Assembly: GCF_019602855.1 (NCBI RefSeq)
Contig: NZ_CP080767.1
Coordinates: forward strand, 3,410,001-3,474,000
DNA from: Cupriavidus pinatubonensis
Lineage (GTDB): Bacteria; Pseudomonadota; Gammaproteobacteria; Burkholderiales; Burkholderiaceae
Direction: 5' to 3'
Length of the DNA stretch: 64,000 bases
Positions 1-8,292 of the stretch are shown here, piece by piece. The notes below the pieces were generated by a model. It was given only the letters and a program-made list of their open reading frames with translations, had not been told where the DNA came from and ran no database searches. The stretch's first letter is position 1; each line of letters opens with the position of its first letter. The translations under genes and the position numbers were made by a program.

Positions 1-82
1 GCTTTGAGGGATCGCCGGGAATGAGGCGCCGAGGCTTGGCCAGCGAGCATGGGTCGTGGCAGAGTGGCCCCGACTGGGGAGG

Positions 83-113
83 CCACCGCACAATTTCAAT
101 TGTCATGCGGTGG
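83..113 (-). repeat. Inverted repeat downstream of the amino-acid ABC operon
   Basis: Arms CCACCGCA (83-90) and TGCGGTGG (106-113) pair perfectly, and the loop itself contains CAATT/AATTG. It lies just after the stop of the minus-strand ABC ATPase gene, where a transcription end is expected. There is no T-run after it, so it is a stem-loop that may end or protect the transcript rather than a textbook terminator. Nothing else is visible in bases 1-126. Confidence 0.4.
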
Positions 114-126
114 CGAGTTACAGCGA

Positions 127-927
127 CTAGAGCGTGTGTGCGAGGAATTCCCGCGTCCGCGCATGGACCGGTGCCCCAAACACGCGCTCGGGCGGCCCTT
201 CCTCGAGGATCCTTCCTTCGTCCATGAACACGACATGATTGGCGACTTCGCGCGCGAAGCCCATCTCATGCGTGACCACCAGCATGGTCATGTGTTCGTC
301 GGCCAGTTGCCGCATGGTTCGAAGGACCTCTCCGGTCAGTTCGGGGTCGAGCGCCGACGTCGGCTCGTCGAACAGCATGATGTCGGGCTCCATCGCCAGC
401 GCGCGGGCAATCGCCACGCGCTGCTTCTGGCCGCCGGACAAGCGCGCAGGATAACTGTCCCGCTTGGCCAGCAGGTCGACCTTGCGCAACAGTTCCTCGG
501 CCTTGGGCAGCACCGCGTCGCGCGACAAACCCTTGACGGTCATCGGCGCTTCGATGATGTTCTGCAGCACCGTCATGTGCGGGAACAAGTTGAACGACTG
601 GAACACCATGCCCATCTTCCGGCAGATACGGCGTACTTCCGCATCCGGCACGTACTTGGCCACGCCATCGACGCCCATCGATGCAAGCGCCTCGCCTTCA
701 ATTTCAACGGTGCCGCTGTCGATCACTTCGAGATGATTGAGGCAGCGCAGCAACGTGCTCTTGCCCGATCCCGACGGACCGATCACCGCTGTGACATCGC
801 CCTTGCGCAAGGTCAGGGACACACCGCGCAGCACTTGCAACGGTCCGAAGGCCTTCACGATGTCCCGCGCCGCGACCATGACGCTGGCGCCGCGATTGGA
901 AGCGGCTCCGGCCGCGTCAGTCATCAT
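127..927 (-). CDS. Polar amino-acid ABC transporter, ATP-binding protein (GlnQ/HisP type)
   Basis: Cytoplasmic ATPase that powers import of an amino acid through the permease encoded just upstream. The protein shows a Walker A motif (GPSGSGKST), the ABC signature LSGGQKQRVAIARAL, and Walker B with D-loop (IMLFDEPTSALD), followed by the switch His region VVTHEMGFA. This pattern and the total length near 265 residues match the PAAT family. The start is uncertain: ATGs at 936, 927 and 924 all overlap the end of the permease gene by a few bases, implying translational coupling; I chose 927. None has a clear Shine-Dalgarno. Substrate (glutamine, glutamate, arginine or histidine type) cannot be told from the ATPase. 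Confidence 0.93.
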   Translation of the reverse strand: MMTDAAGAASNRGASVMVAARDIVKAFGPLQVLRGVSLTLRKGDVTAVIGPSGSGKSTLLRCLNHLEVIDSGTVEIEGEALASMGVDGVAKYVPDAEVRRICRKMGMVFQSFNLFPHMTVLQNIIEAPMTVKGLSRDAVLPKAEELLRKVDLLAKRDSYPARLSGGQKQRVAIARALAMEPDIMLFDEPTSALDPELTGEVLRTMRQLADEHMTMLVVTHEMGFAREVANHVVFMDEGRILEEGPPERVFGAPVHARTREFLAHTL

Positions 928-1570
928 GTTTGGCATAGCGTTTCTCGAGGTTCTGGAAGAACCAGGTCAGGATCAGCGTCATCAGCAAGTAGAAAAGCGC
1001 TGCCACCAGGAACGGCGTGGTCGTGAAATCGCGCTGCACGATGCCGCGCGCGGTGCGAAGAATATCGTTGAGCGCCAGCACGTAGATCAGCGACGTGTCC
1101 TTGATCAGCGTGATGGTCTCGTTGCTGACCGGCGGCAATACGCGGCTGACCATCTGCGGCAGCACGACGCGGCGCATGGTCTGGAAATAGGTCATGCCGA
1201 GCGCTTTGCTGGCTTCGTACTGTCCACGGTCGACCGACTTGATGCCCGCACGGAAGATTTCCGCGAAATAGGCGGCGTAGTTCAGCGCGAACGCCACCAC
1301 CGCCGCAGGAAAATCAGGCAGCCGCACGCCAATGACCGGCACGAACGGCAGCGCGAAATAGATGAACAGCATCTGCAGCATCAGCGGCGTACCGCGCATC
1401 AGCCAGATATAGCCGTTGACGAGGCTGCTCAGCAGCGGCCACTTCGAAATGCGGGCAAGCGCCAGCGCCAGGCCGAGCGGTACAGACAGGGCCAGCGTGA
1501 TAAAAAATAGTGTGAGGGTGATTTTCGCACCCTGCGCCAGGGGCGGCAGAAGGGATAAGACGTAATCCAT
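917..1570 (-). CDS. Polar amino-acid ABC transporter, permease protein (HisM/GlnP type)
   Basis: Inner-membrane subunit of about 217 residues beginning MDYVLSLLPPLAQGAKITL, with about five hydrophobic segments and the EAA-loop region (SKALGMTYFQTMRRVVLPQM) that docks onto the ATPase. The sequence LMRGTPLMLQM is typical of His/Glu/Gln/Arg-type permeases. An upstream in-frame extension to 1663 is Arg/Ser/Pro-rich and unlike the family, so the ATG at 1570 is preferred. Only one permease is present, so the channel is likely a homodimer. It sits between the binding protein and the ATPase on one strand. Confidence 0.92.
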   Translation of the reverse strand: MDYVLSLLPPLAQGAKITLTLFFITLALSVPLGLALALARISKWPLLSSLVNGYIWLMRGTPLMLQMLFIYFALPFVPVIGVRLPDFPAAVVAFALNYAAYFAEIFRAGIKSVDRGQYEASKALGMTYFQTMRRVVLPQMVSRVLPPVSNETITLIKDTSLIYVLALNDILRTARGIVQRDFTTTPFLVAALFYLLMTLILTWFFQNLEKRYAKHDD

Positions 1571-1645
1571 GCTTGCGCGGATGGGAGGGGTTCGGATCCC
1601 GGGCGCCTGGCTGCTGCTACTTTGCCGGCGCGCGGGCCGCGATGA

Positions 1646-1661
1646 GGCGCGACGCCGCGCC
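1646..1661 (-). repeat. Intercistronic stem-loop between binding protein and permease genes
   Basis: GGCGCG (1646-1651) and CGCGCC (1656-1661) form a 6-bp GC stem with a 4-base loop in the 123-base gap after the binding-protein stop. In other ABC operons such hairpins stabilise the upstream part of the mRNA so that binding protein is made in excess. That role here is inference. Confidence 0.35.
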
Positions 1662-1693
1662 AATGGGGCACGGGACGTCGCGAACGATCCGGA

Positions 1694-2491
1694 TTACTTG
1701 GTGATGTCGACGCCGAACCAGCGGGTGGCGATGCGGGCCGCCGTGCCATCTTCCTTCATCGAATGGAGCGTCTTGTCGAGTTTGCCAAGCAGCTCGGCAT
1801 CGTCCTTGCGCACGCCTACGCCGTAGTCTTCCGTACCGAAGTTCTCGTCGAGTACACGGTATTCGCTTGCGCGCTTGCTGATCAGGTAGCGGCCCACGAC
1901 TTCGTCGACCACGATCGCATCGAGGCGGCCGGCCGACAGGTCCATCAGCGCCGTCACGTTGTCGCCGAAGGTCTTCAGTTCCTTCAGGCTGCCCGCGACC
2001 TGCGCTTCCTTCTTGATCGCGTCCACGGCGCTGCTGCCATCCTGTGCGCCGACAATGCGGCCCGACAGGTCAGCCTTGGTCTTCACCGGCGAATTGGTGC
2101 CGACAATGACGATCTGGTGGTTCGTCATATAGGGCGCGGTGAAGCTGATGTTCTGCTTGCGCTCTTCCGTAATGGTCAGGCCGTTCCACAGCACATCCAC
2201 GCGCTTGCCATTGAGCTCGGCTTCCTTGGCGCTCCAGTCGATCGGCTTGAACTCGACCGTCAAGCCGAGGCGGCGGCTCGCCTCCTTGGCCATGTCGATG
2301 TCGAAACCGACGAGCTCGTTATTGCTGTCGCGGAAGCCCATCGGCGGGAAATTGTCGTCGAGGCCGACGATGATCTTTGTAGCGGCAACCGGAGCCGGCT
2401 CCGTGCCGGCGGCAGGTGCCGATTCCTTCTTGCCGCACGCACCGAGTAGGGCGACGGTCGAAATGAGGAGTAGTGCTGCGAACTTCTTCAT
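1694..2491 (-). CDS. Amino-acid ABC transporter substrate-binding lipoprotein
   Basis: Periplasmic solute-binding protein of family 3 (PAAT), about 265 residues. The N-terminus is a lipoprotein signal: MKK, a hydrophobic stretch, then the lipobox LLGAC with Cys19 as the lipidated residue. The mature part begins KIIVGLDDNFPPMGFRD and contains NELVGFDIDMAKE and RVDVLWNGLTITEERK, the usual family landmarks; the Asp in the last third (RLDAIVVDEVVGRY) also fits. ATG 2491 was chosen over a TTG at 2503 because it places MKK at the signal-peptide start. First gene of the operon with the permease and ATPase. The ligand is not determinable by eye. Confidence 0.93.
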   Translation of the reverse strand: MKKFAALLLISTVALLGACGKKESAPAAGTEPAPVAATKIIVGLDDNFPPMGFRDSNNELVGFDIDMAKEASRRLGLTVEFKPIDWSAKEAELNGKRVDVLWNGLTITEERKQNISFTAPYMTNHQIVIVGTNSPVKTKADLSGRIVGAQDGSSAVDAIKKEAQVAGSLKELKTFGDNVTALMDLSAGRLDAIVVDEVVGRYLISKRASEYRVLDENFGTEDYGVGVRKDDAELLGKLDKTLHSMKEDGTAARIATRWFGVDITK

Positions 2492-2518
2492 GGAGGTATC
2501 CAATACAAATAGACGGCG

Positions 2519-2547
2519 CGCCGGTGTCCCGGGTACGGAGACCGGCG
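2519..2547 (-). promoter_or_regulatory. Stem-loop in the 5' leader of the binding-protein mRNA
   Basis: CGCCGGTGTC (2519-2528) pairs with GAGACCGGCG (2538-2547) at 9 of 10 positions, with a 9-base loop. It lies 28 bases upstream of the lipoprotein ATG on the minus strand. It could be an attenuator or a leader structure affecting stability. No riboswitch class is recognised. The rest of the 300-base gap to paaG holds only the palindrome at 2731. Confidence 0.3.
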
Positions 2548-2730
2548 GATTTCAGGTTATTGCTGGCAGCGCGATTATAGAGCGACGCCCCCCTCCGGCA
2601 TTGCGGCGGTCGCCGGCAATCGCGCAAACCCTCTTGTGGTGCCGCTGGTAAGGCACCTGAACGGTCCTTAATAGCCTGTAAGCAGCAGCACAGTCATCAC
2701 ACCCACGCCCGACTTTTGATGCTACCATTC

Positions 2731-2748
2731 ACCGACCGATCGGTCGGT
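2731..2748. promoter_or_regulatory. Perfect 18-bp palindrome, probable TetR-family (PaaR) operator
   Basis: ACCGACCGATCGGTCGGT reads the same on both strands and ends 43 bases before the paaG ATG. Sites of the form CCGACCG-CGGTCGG are typical of TetR-family repressors, and betaproteobacterial phenylacetate genes are known to be controlled by the TetR-type repressor PaaR responding to phenylacetyl-CoA. The palindrome is seen directly; the assignment to PaaR is inference from family and location. No tetR gene lies in this window. Confidence 0.65.
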
Positions 2749-2791
2749 TAATTAAAACCGTCCGGCAAGAACACCAAGGCAGGAGACAACA

Positions 2792-3616
2792 ATGCCCCCG
2801 ATGCCCGCGCCCACTGGCCAGCCGGTCAGCATGGACTCCGGCCCGGTCTTGCTTGCATGGCAAGGCAACGTGGCCGTCATCACCCTGAACCGCCCCGACA
2901 AGCTCAACAGCTTCACGCGCGAGATGCACGGCGCGCTGCAGCAGGCACTCGATCATGTGGAGGCTGGCGGCGCTCGCGCCCTGCTCCTGACCGGTGCCGG
3001 CCGCGGCTTTTGCGCCGGACAGGACCTGGCCGACCTCGACTTCACGCCTGGAAAGATGACCGATCTGGGCGATCTGATCGACAGCTACTTCAATCCGCTG
3101 GTCCGCCGCCTGCAGGCGCTGCCGATGCCCGTCGTGGCCGCCGTCAACGGCACCGCCGCGGGTGCCGGGGCCAACCTCGCGCTGGCCTGCGACATGGTGC
3201 TGGCGGCGCGCTCGGCCAGCTTTATCCAGGCCTTCGTCAAGATCGGTCTGGTGCCGGATTCCGGCGGCACCTGGTTGCTGCCCAAGCGCATCGGCATGTC
3301 GCGCGCCATGGGACTGGCCATGACCGGCGAAAAACTCACTGCCGAAAAGGCTGAGAAATGGGGCCTGGTCTGGGAAATCATGGACGATCCGCTGCTGCAC
3401 GAGCAGGCGCTGGCGCTGGCCACGCAACTGGCAGCCCAGCCGACGCGTGCGCTCGCCGCGATCAAGCGTGCGATGTATGCGAGCGCAACCGCAACCCTCG
3501 ATGCGCAGCTCGACCTAGAGCGCGACCTGCAGCGCGAGCTTGGGCAGTCCGCCGACTATGCGGAAGGCGTCAATGCCTTCCTGGAAAAGCGCGCGCCGAA
3601 GTTCACCGGCCGCTGA
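2792..3616 (+). CDS. paaG: 2-(1,2-epoxy-1,2-dihydrophenyl)acetyl-CoA isomerase, crotonase family
   Basis: Crotonase-fold enzyme of the aerobic phenylacetate pathway that converts the epoxide of phenylacetyl-CoA to the oxepin form. The protein (274 residues) has the crotonase entry AVITLNRPDKLNSF, the oxyanion-hole glycines in FCAGQDLADL and AAGAGANLALACD, and the PaaG-type Asp in VPDSGGTWLLPKRIG; the usual hydratase glutamates are absent. The start has an AGGAGA Shine-Dalgarno six bases before the ATG. The N-terminus is about ten residues longer than most family members. First gene of paaG-paaI-paaK under the palindrome at 2731. Confidence 0.92.
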   Translation: MPPMPAPTGQPVSMDSGPVLLAWQGNVAVITLNRPDKLNSFTREMHGALQQALDHVEAGGARALLLTGAGRGFCAGQDLADLDFTPGKMTDLGDLIDSYFNPLVRRLQALPMPVVAAVNGTAAGAGANLALACDMVLAARSASFIQAFVKIGLVPDSGGTWLLPKRIGMSRAMGLAMTGEKLTAEKAEKWGLVWEIMDDPLLHEQALALATQLAAQPTRALAAIKRAMYASATATLDAQLDLERDLQRELGQSADYAEGVNAFLEKRAPKFTGR

Positions 3617-3662
3617 CCTGCAGGCGCCATCGTGCGCCGCCCCACCGAGACAGGAGACCCGC

Positions 3663-4109
3663 TTGACCAAGAACCCGCAGGCACTTGCCGAGTCGGCCGC
3701 CGCCGCCATGTATGAAGCCGATACCTGTAGCCGCTGGCTCGGCATCGTGGTGCAGGAAGTACGGCCCGGCTATGCCCGGCTGACCATGCCGGTACGCCCC
3801 GAATTCCTCAATGGCCACGGCATCTGCCACGGCGGCCTGATGTTTACACTGGCTGACTCCAGCTTCGCTTTCGCGTGCAATAGCCACAATATCAATACCG
3901 TGGCGGCAGGCTGCAGCATCGAGTTCCTCAAACCCGTGCATGGCGGCGACGTGCTGACCGCCGAAGCGGTGGAACAGATCTTGTCGGGGCGGCACGGCAT
4001 CTACGATATCCGCGTGACCAATCTTGCCGGCGAGGCCGTGGCGATGTTCCGCGGCAAGTCGGCGCAGATCAAGGGACACGTGGTACCGCCGGACAGCAGC
4101 AGCACCTGA
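3663..4109 (+). CDS. paaI: Hydroxyphenylacetyl-CoA thioesterase, hotdog fold
   Basis: Thioesterase of about 148 residues that releases CoA from dead-end products of the phenylacetate pathway. The signature NGHGICHGGLMFTLADSSFA contains the catalytic HGG and Asp of the PaaI subgroup. The only sensible start is a TTG at 3663, preceded by AGGAGA at good spacing; upstream in-frame codons run back into paaG and encode unrelated residues. The rare TTG start suggests modest translation relative to paaG and paaK. It sits 46 bases after paaG. Confidence 0.9.
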   Translation: MTKNPQALAESAAAAMYEADTCSRWLGIVVQEVRPGYARLTMPVRPEFLNGHGICHGGLMFTLADSSFAFACNSHNINTVAAGCSIEFLKPVHGGDVLTAEAVEQILSGRHGIYDIRVTNLAGEAVAMFRGKSAQIKGHVVPPDSSST

Positions 4110-4191
4110 AGTTCGCCAGGCCCGTGGCCTGACCCCGCACAAGACGATTTCACGATTCCATCGACAAGAACGCCCACGTGCAGGAGACGAT

Positions 4192-5499
4192 ATGAGCACG
4201 CGCCTGACCGATCTGCCGCTCGAGCCTATCGAGACCGCCAGCCGCGACGAATTGCGGGCACTCCAGCTCGAGCGCCTGAAATGGTCGCTGCGGCATGCCT
4301 ACGATAACTCGCCGGTCTACCGCCGCAAATTCGACGAGGCCGGCGTGCATCCCGATCAGGTCCAGACGCTCGCAGACCTCGCGCGCTTCCCGTTCACCAC
4401 CAAACAGGACCTGCGCGACAACTATCCGTTCGGCATGTTCGCGGTGCCGCAGGACCGCGTGGCGCGCGTGCATGCATCGTCGGGCACTACGGGCAAGCCG
4501 ACCGTGGTCGGTTACACGCTCAAGGACATCGACACGTGGGCCACGGTGATGGCGCGCTCGATCCGGGCTGCCGGAGCGAGGCGTTGCGACAAGGTGCACG
4601 TCAGCTATGGCTATGGCCTGTTCACGGGCGGCCTCGGCGCGCACTACGGCGTGGAAAAGGCCGGCCTGACGGCGATCCCGTTCGGCGGCGGGCAGACCGA
4701 ACGCCAGGTGCAGCTGATCATGGATTTCAAGCCCGAGATCATCATGGTCACGCCGAGCTATATGCTCGCCATCGCCGACGAATTCGAGCGCCAGGGCATC
4801 GATCCCGCCACGACGTCGCTGCGCGTCGGCATCTTCGGCGCCGAGCCGTGGACGCCGGAAATGCGCCTCGCGATCGAGAAGCGCATGAATATCTCGGCCG
4901 TCGACATCTATGGCCTGTCCGAAGTGATGGGCCCGGGCGTGGCCAATGAATGCGCCGAGACCAAGGACGGCCCGACCATCTGGGAAGATCACTTCTACCC
5001 TGAGATCATCGACCCGGACACCGGTGAGGTACTTCCCGACGGCGAGTTCGGCGAACTCGTGTTCACGTCACTGACCAAGGAAGCGATGCCGGTGGTCCGC
5101 TACCGCACACGCGACCTGACGCGCCTGCTGCCGGGCACCGCGCGCGCGGCGTTCCGGCGCATGGAGAAGGTCACCGGCCGGACCGACGACATGATGATCG
5201 TGCGCGGCGTAAACGTGTTCCCGTCGCAGATCGAGGAGCTGATCCTGAAGCGCCCGGAACTGGCGCCGCACTACCAGTGCGTGCTGACGCGCGAAGGGCC
5301 GATGGACCTGCTGACAGTGCGCGTGGAATGCGCCCACGGCGGCGAACCGGCGACGGCGCAAGCCGCGCGCGAGGCGCTGGCCCGCGACATCAAGGCCTAT
5401 ATCGGCGTGAGCGCCGGCATCGAGGTGCTGCCGACCGGCGGCATCGAGCGCTCGGTCGGCAAGGCGCGGCGCATCGTCGACCAGCGCCCAAGCAGATAG
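4192..5499 (+). CDS. paaK: Phenylacetate-CoA ligase
   Basis: AMP-forming ligase that activates phenylacetate with ATP and CoA, the entry step of the pathway. It has 435 residues, normal for PaaK. Visible motifs are the P-loop HASSGTTGKPTVVGYT, the A5-type motif DIYGLSEVMGPGVA, and the hinge and C-terminal region TGRTDDMMIVRGVNVFPSQIE, which is diagnostic of PaaK-like ligases. The ATG at 4192 follows CAGGAGACGAT; upstream in-frame codons overlap paaI out of phase and were rejected. The epoxidase genes paaABCDE are not here, so the catabolon is split. Confidence 0.95.
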   Translation: MSTRLTDLPLEPIETASRDELRALQLERLKWSLRHAYDNSPVYRRKFDEAGVHPDQVQTLADLARFPFTTKQDLRDNYPFGMFAVPQDRVARVHASSGTTGKPTVVGYTLKDIDTWATVMARSIRAAGARRCDKVHVSYGYGLFTGGLGAHYGVEKAGLTAIPFGGGQTERQVQLIMDFKPEIIMVTPSYMLAIADEFERQGIDPATTSLRVGIFGAEPWTPEMRLAIEKRMNISAVDIYGLSEVMGPGVANECAETKDGPTIWEDHFYPEIIDPDTGEVLPDGEFGELVFTSLTKEAMPVVRYRTRDLTRLLPGTARAAFRRMEKVTGRTDDMMIVRGVNVFPSQIEELILKRPELAPHYQCVLTREGPMDLLTVRVECAHGGEPATAQAAREALARDIKAYIGVSAGIEVLPTGGIERSVGKARRIVDQRPSR

Positions 5500-5514
5500 T
5501 TACCGCGCGGCGCG

Positions 5515-6657
5515 TCAGCTGCGCGGCATCAGCACCCACATCCGGCCGCCCTGCTTCATGCGGCCGGCCGTCTCGCCCGCGGCATCGCCCGCGCCCCAGA
5601 AGAAGTCCGCACGCACACCGCCCTTGATGGCGCTGCCGGTGTCCTGCGCGAACATCAGGCGCTCGATCGGTTCGGTCGACAGCGGGCGCGTGGTCGACAG
5701 GAACACAGGCACGCCAAGCGGAATCGTCGCCGGATCGACCGCGATCGAGCGCTCCGCCGTGAGTGGCACGCCGAGCGCACCGACCGGACCGTCATTGGTC
5801 GGCGGCAGCTCCTTGAAGAACACGAAGCGCGGGTTCACGTTGAGCATTTCCTCGACGCGCGAGGGGTTGGCGCGCGCCCATGCCTTGATGCCCTGCATGG
5901 TCGCCTGCGCCGGCGTGATCTCGCCGCGGTCGAGCAGCCACTTGCCAAACGAGCGGAACGGCTGGTCATTGGTGCCGCCAAAGCCCACGCGCATCATGGT
6001 GCCGTTGGCGAGCCGGATACGGCCCGAACCCTGGATCTGCAGGAAGGCGGCCTCGACGGCATCGTCGACCCATACCACCTCGTTGCCACGCATCGCCGGG
6101 CTCTGCAGCAGTTCGGCGCGCGGCGGCAGCGCGCGGTTGGCCAGTTGCGGCGGCTTGCGGTACAGCGGAACCTGATACTGGCCCTGCCGTGTGCGCGAGC
6201 CGTGCAGGATCGGTTCGTAGTAGCCGGTGATCAGCCCGTTGTCGGTGCCGTCGCCGTTGATGACGCGGTAGGGCTGGAAGTTGGATTCAAAGTAGGCACG
6301 CATGGCGCCGAGGTCGCCGGCGTCGACCATCAGGCCAGCGGCACAGGCGCGGCCCCATTCGGCGCGCTTCTTCAGCGCCTGGCAGCTAGCCTGCAGCGCG
6401 GGCCACGCGGCGCGCATGTCGTCCTGCGTCCAGCCGCTGATCTCGTTCCAGTTCGCGGCCTGCAGGCGCCCCTTCTGCGCACCCGGCGTTGGCGCCGTCG
6501 TGCCGGGCGCACCGCCGGTCTCGATGCGCGGCGGCGGCCCGCTCATGCAGCCGGCCAGCAGCGCGGCGCCGGCAGCCAGCGCCAGCCACCCGCGCCAGGG
6601 CGCGCCGGTGCGGCTATGGGATCGCGAAAACGTGGAAAGGGAATGCGGAATTGCCAT
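5515..6657 (-). CDS. mltA: Membrane-bound lytic murein transglycosylase A
   Basis: Outer-membrane lipoprotein that cleaves the glycan chain of peptidoglycan to 1,6-anhydromuropeptides. A lipobox (ALLAGC) follows a Trp-containing hydrophobic stretch near residues 24-38. The MltA core is visible: GLITGYYEPILHGSRT, VWVDDAVEAAFLQIQGSGRIRL and, near the end, the 3D domain with MFAQDTGSAIKGGVRADFFWGAG, which carries the catalytic Asp. Length is about 380 residues. I take the ATG at 6657; an ATG at 6696 would add a charged leader. It is convergent with paaK, 15 bases away. Confidence 0.93.
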   Translation of the reverse strand: MAIPHSLSTFSRSHSRTGAPWRGWLALAAGAALLAGCMSGPPPRIETGGAPGTTAPTPGAQKGRLQAANWNEISGWTQDDMRAAWPALQASCQALKKRAEWGRACAAGLMVDAGDLGAMRAYFESNFQPYRVINGDGTDNGLITGYYEPILHGSRTRQGQYQVPLYRKPPQLANRALPPRAELLQSPAMRGNEVVWVDDAVEAAFLQIQGSGRIRLANGTMMRVGFGGTNDQPFRSFGKWLLDRGEITPAQATMQGIKAWARANPSRVEEMLNVNPRFVFFKELPPTNDGPVGALGVPLTAERSIAVDPATIPLGVPVFLSTTRPLSTEPIERLMFAQDTGSAIKGGVRADFFWGAGDAAGETAGRMKQGGRMWVLMPRS

Positions 6658-6775
6658 CTTGTCTGTTCGTATTGTCCAGCGCCGCCGCGCATGCATCGGG
6701 GGGCGATGCCCTACAATGCCCGGCGTCAGTCTTCACCGTTGCCGGCGCCTGTGAAGGACGCCCGCCATACCGATC

Positions 6776-6976
6776 ATGTCCGAGTTCCTTGAAGCCCACC
6801 CGATGCTGCTGTTCGCGCTCGAAGCCGGCGTGGCACTGTTCCTGCTGATCTTCATCGTGGTCTGGACCATGGGTACGGCCAAGAAGAACCCGCGCCCTAC
6901 CCGTGCGCCAACCGATCATCCGTCGCGCCAGACTCAGGCGCCTGCGCAGGATCAGGACAGCCGGCCGCGCCAGTAG
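6776..6976 (+). CDS. Small single-pass membrane protein, unknown function
   Basis: A 66-residue protein with one hydrophobic helix (about residues 10-31, LLFALEAGVALFLLIFIVVW) followed by a basic, Pro/Gln-rich hydrophilic tail. The predicted topology is N-out or short N-terminus with the tail in the cytoplasm by the positive-inside rule. It sits between divergent mltA and convergent apaG. I recognise no domain. The hydrophobic helix and clean start support it as a real gene, but the evidence is compositional. Confidence 0.6.
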   Translation: MSEFLEAHPMLLFALEAGVALFLLIFIVVWTMGTAKKNPRPTRAPTDHPSRQTQAPAQDQDSRPRQ

Positions 6977-7000
6977 GTTCCTCGCGCGGCCCGCGGCCGC

Positions 7001-7375
7001 TCAGTGCAGCATGCGCGGCAGTACCAGCGCGAATTCGGGAATCGGCACCTCGAAGCGGTGCCCGTCTTCGGCCACGCAGAAATATTCGCCCTTCATCGAG
7101 CCGACCGGCGTCGAAATCGTGGCCCAGCTCGTGTATTCGAAATGCTCGCCCGGCTTGAGCAGCGGCTGATGGCCGACCACGCCCAGGCCCGAGACTTCCT
7201 GCGACGCATTGTCGCTGTCGGTGATGATCCAGTGGCGCGAGATCAGCTGCGCCGCAACCTCGCCTGTATTGTGGATCGTGATGGTGTAGGCGAAGGCGTG
7301 GCGCCCGCGCTCGGGGTCTGACTGGTCGGGCAGGTACTGGGTACGTACCGCCACGGAAAAGGCGTACTCGCTCAT
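7001..7375 (-). CDS. apaG: ApaG domain protein (Co2+/Mg2+ efflux-associated)
   Basis: A 124-residue ApaG protein, exactly the family length when started at MSEYAFSVAVRTQYLP. The immunoglobulin-like beta-sandwich core is visible as YTITIHNTGEVAAQLISRHW and the glycine-rich GLGVVGHQPLLKPGEHFEYTSW, then PVGSMKGEYFCV. In enterobacteria ApaG is linked to Co2+ resistance and Ap4A metabolism genes, but its biochemical role is still unclear. Longer in-frame starts upstream encode Arg/Pro-rich sequence and overlap the rpe promoter region, so they are rejected. Confidence 0.93.
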   Translation of the reverse strand: MSEYAFSVAVRTQYLPDQSDPERGRHAFAYTITIHNTGEVAAQLISRHWIITDSDNASQEVSGLGVVGHQPLLKPGEHFEYTSWATISTPVGSMKGEYFCVAEDGHRFEVPIPEFALVLPRMLH

Positions 7376-7590
7376 TTGTCTGGTCTGCGGGATCCGGCTC
7401 AAGGGTAGGCGCATTGTGCGGCAAGGCTCCGGCAGCGGCAAGTGCAGCCCCGGCCCCGGCCCTGTTGCGCGGACAGGCGTAAAATACGCGCGATTCGCCG
7501 GCCGGCCAACCCGGATCGCCCCGCAAGGGGCAGGATTCCCGCCGTGCCGCCGCCGCCCAGTCTCCAATTGTCCCCATTCCGCCCGCCGCC

Positions 7591-8292
7591 ATGAGCACGC
7601 CCACCTACCGCATCGCCCCGTCCATCCTCTCCGCCGATTTCGCCCGCCTGGGCGAGGAAGTCCGCCGCGTGACCGAGGCTGGCGCCGACTGGATCCACTT
7701 CGACGTGATGGACAACCACTACGTGCCGAACCTGACGGTGGGTCCGCTGGTCTGCGAGGCGATCCGGCCGCACGTGACCGCGCCGATCGACGTGCACCTG
7801 ATGGTGCGCCCGGTGGATCGCATCATCCCGGACTTCGCCAAGGCGGGTGCCAATATCATCACCTTCCACCCGGAAGCCAGCGAACACGTGGACCGCTCGC
7901 TTGCGCTGATCCGCGACAACGGCTGCCAGGCCGGCCTGGTGTTCAATCCGGCCACGCCGCTGCACCACCTGGACCACGTGATGGATCGCCTCGACGTGAT
8001 CCTGCTGATGTCGGTGAACCCGGGCTTCGGCGGCCAGTCGTTCATCCCGGAAACGCTGAACAAGCTGCGCGCGGTGCGCCAGCGCATCGACGCCTACACC
8101 GAGCGCACGGGCCGCAAGATCCTTCTCGAAGTGGACGGTGGCGTGAAGGTCGACAACATCGCCGAGATCGCGGCGGCGGGCGCCGACACCTTTGTGGCGG
8201 GCTCGGCCGTGTTCGGCAAGCCCGATGCGGACGGCGGCTACCGCGGCATCATTTCCGCACTGCGCGGCGAGCTGGCCAAGGTCGGCCAGTGA
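7591..8292 (+). CDS. rpe: Ribulose-phosphate 3-epimerase
   Basis: TIM-barrel enzyme interconverting ribulose 5-phosphate and xylulose 5-phosphate in the pentose phosphate and Calvin cycles. It has 233 residues and the family landmarks IAPSILSADFARLGEE, DWIHFDVMDNHYVPNLTVGP (metal-binding His and catalytic Asp), DVHLMV, LLMSVNPGFGGQSFI and EVDGGVKVDN (second catalytic Asp). The ATG at 7591 is the start immediately before the conserved N-terminus. It is coupled to gph by a four-base overlap and sits upstream of the trp operon. Confidence 0.96.
   Translation: MSTPTYRIAPSILSADFARLGEEVRRVTEAGADWIHFDVMDNHYVPNLTVGPLVCEAIRPHVTAPIDVHLMVRPVDRIIPDFAKAGANIITFHPEASEHVDRSLALIRDNGCQAGLVFNPATPLHHLDHVMDRLDVILLMSVNPGFGGQSFIPETLNKLRAVRQRIDAYTERTGRKILLEVDGGVKVDNIAEIAAAGADTFVAGSAVFGKPDADGGYRGIISALRGELAKVGQ

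Noticed and set aside
49..1026. Long plus-strand frame opposite the amino-acid ABC genes
   Set aside because: Arg/His-rich shadow of the minus-strand ATPase and permease genes; no domain and no ribosome site.
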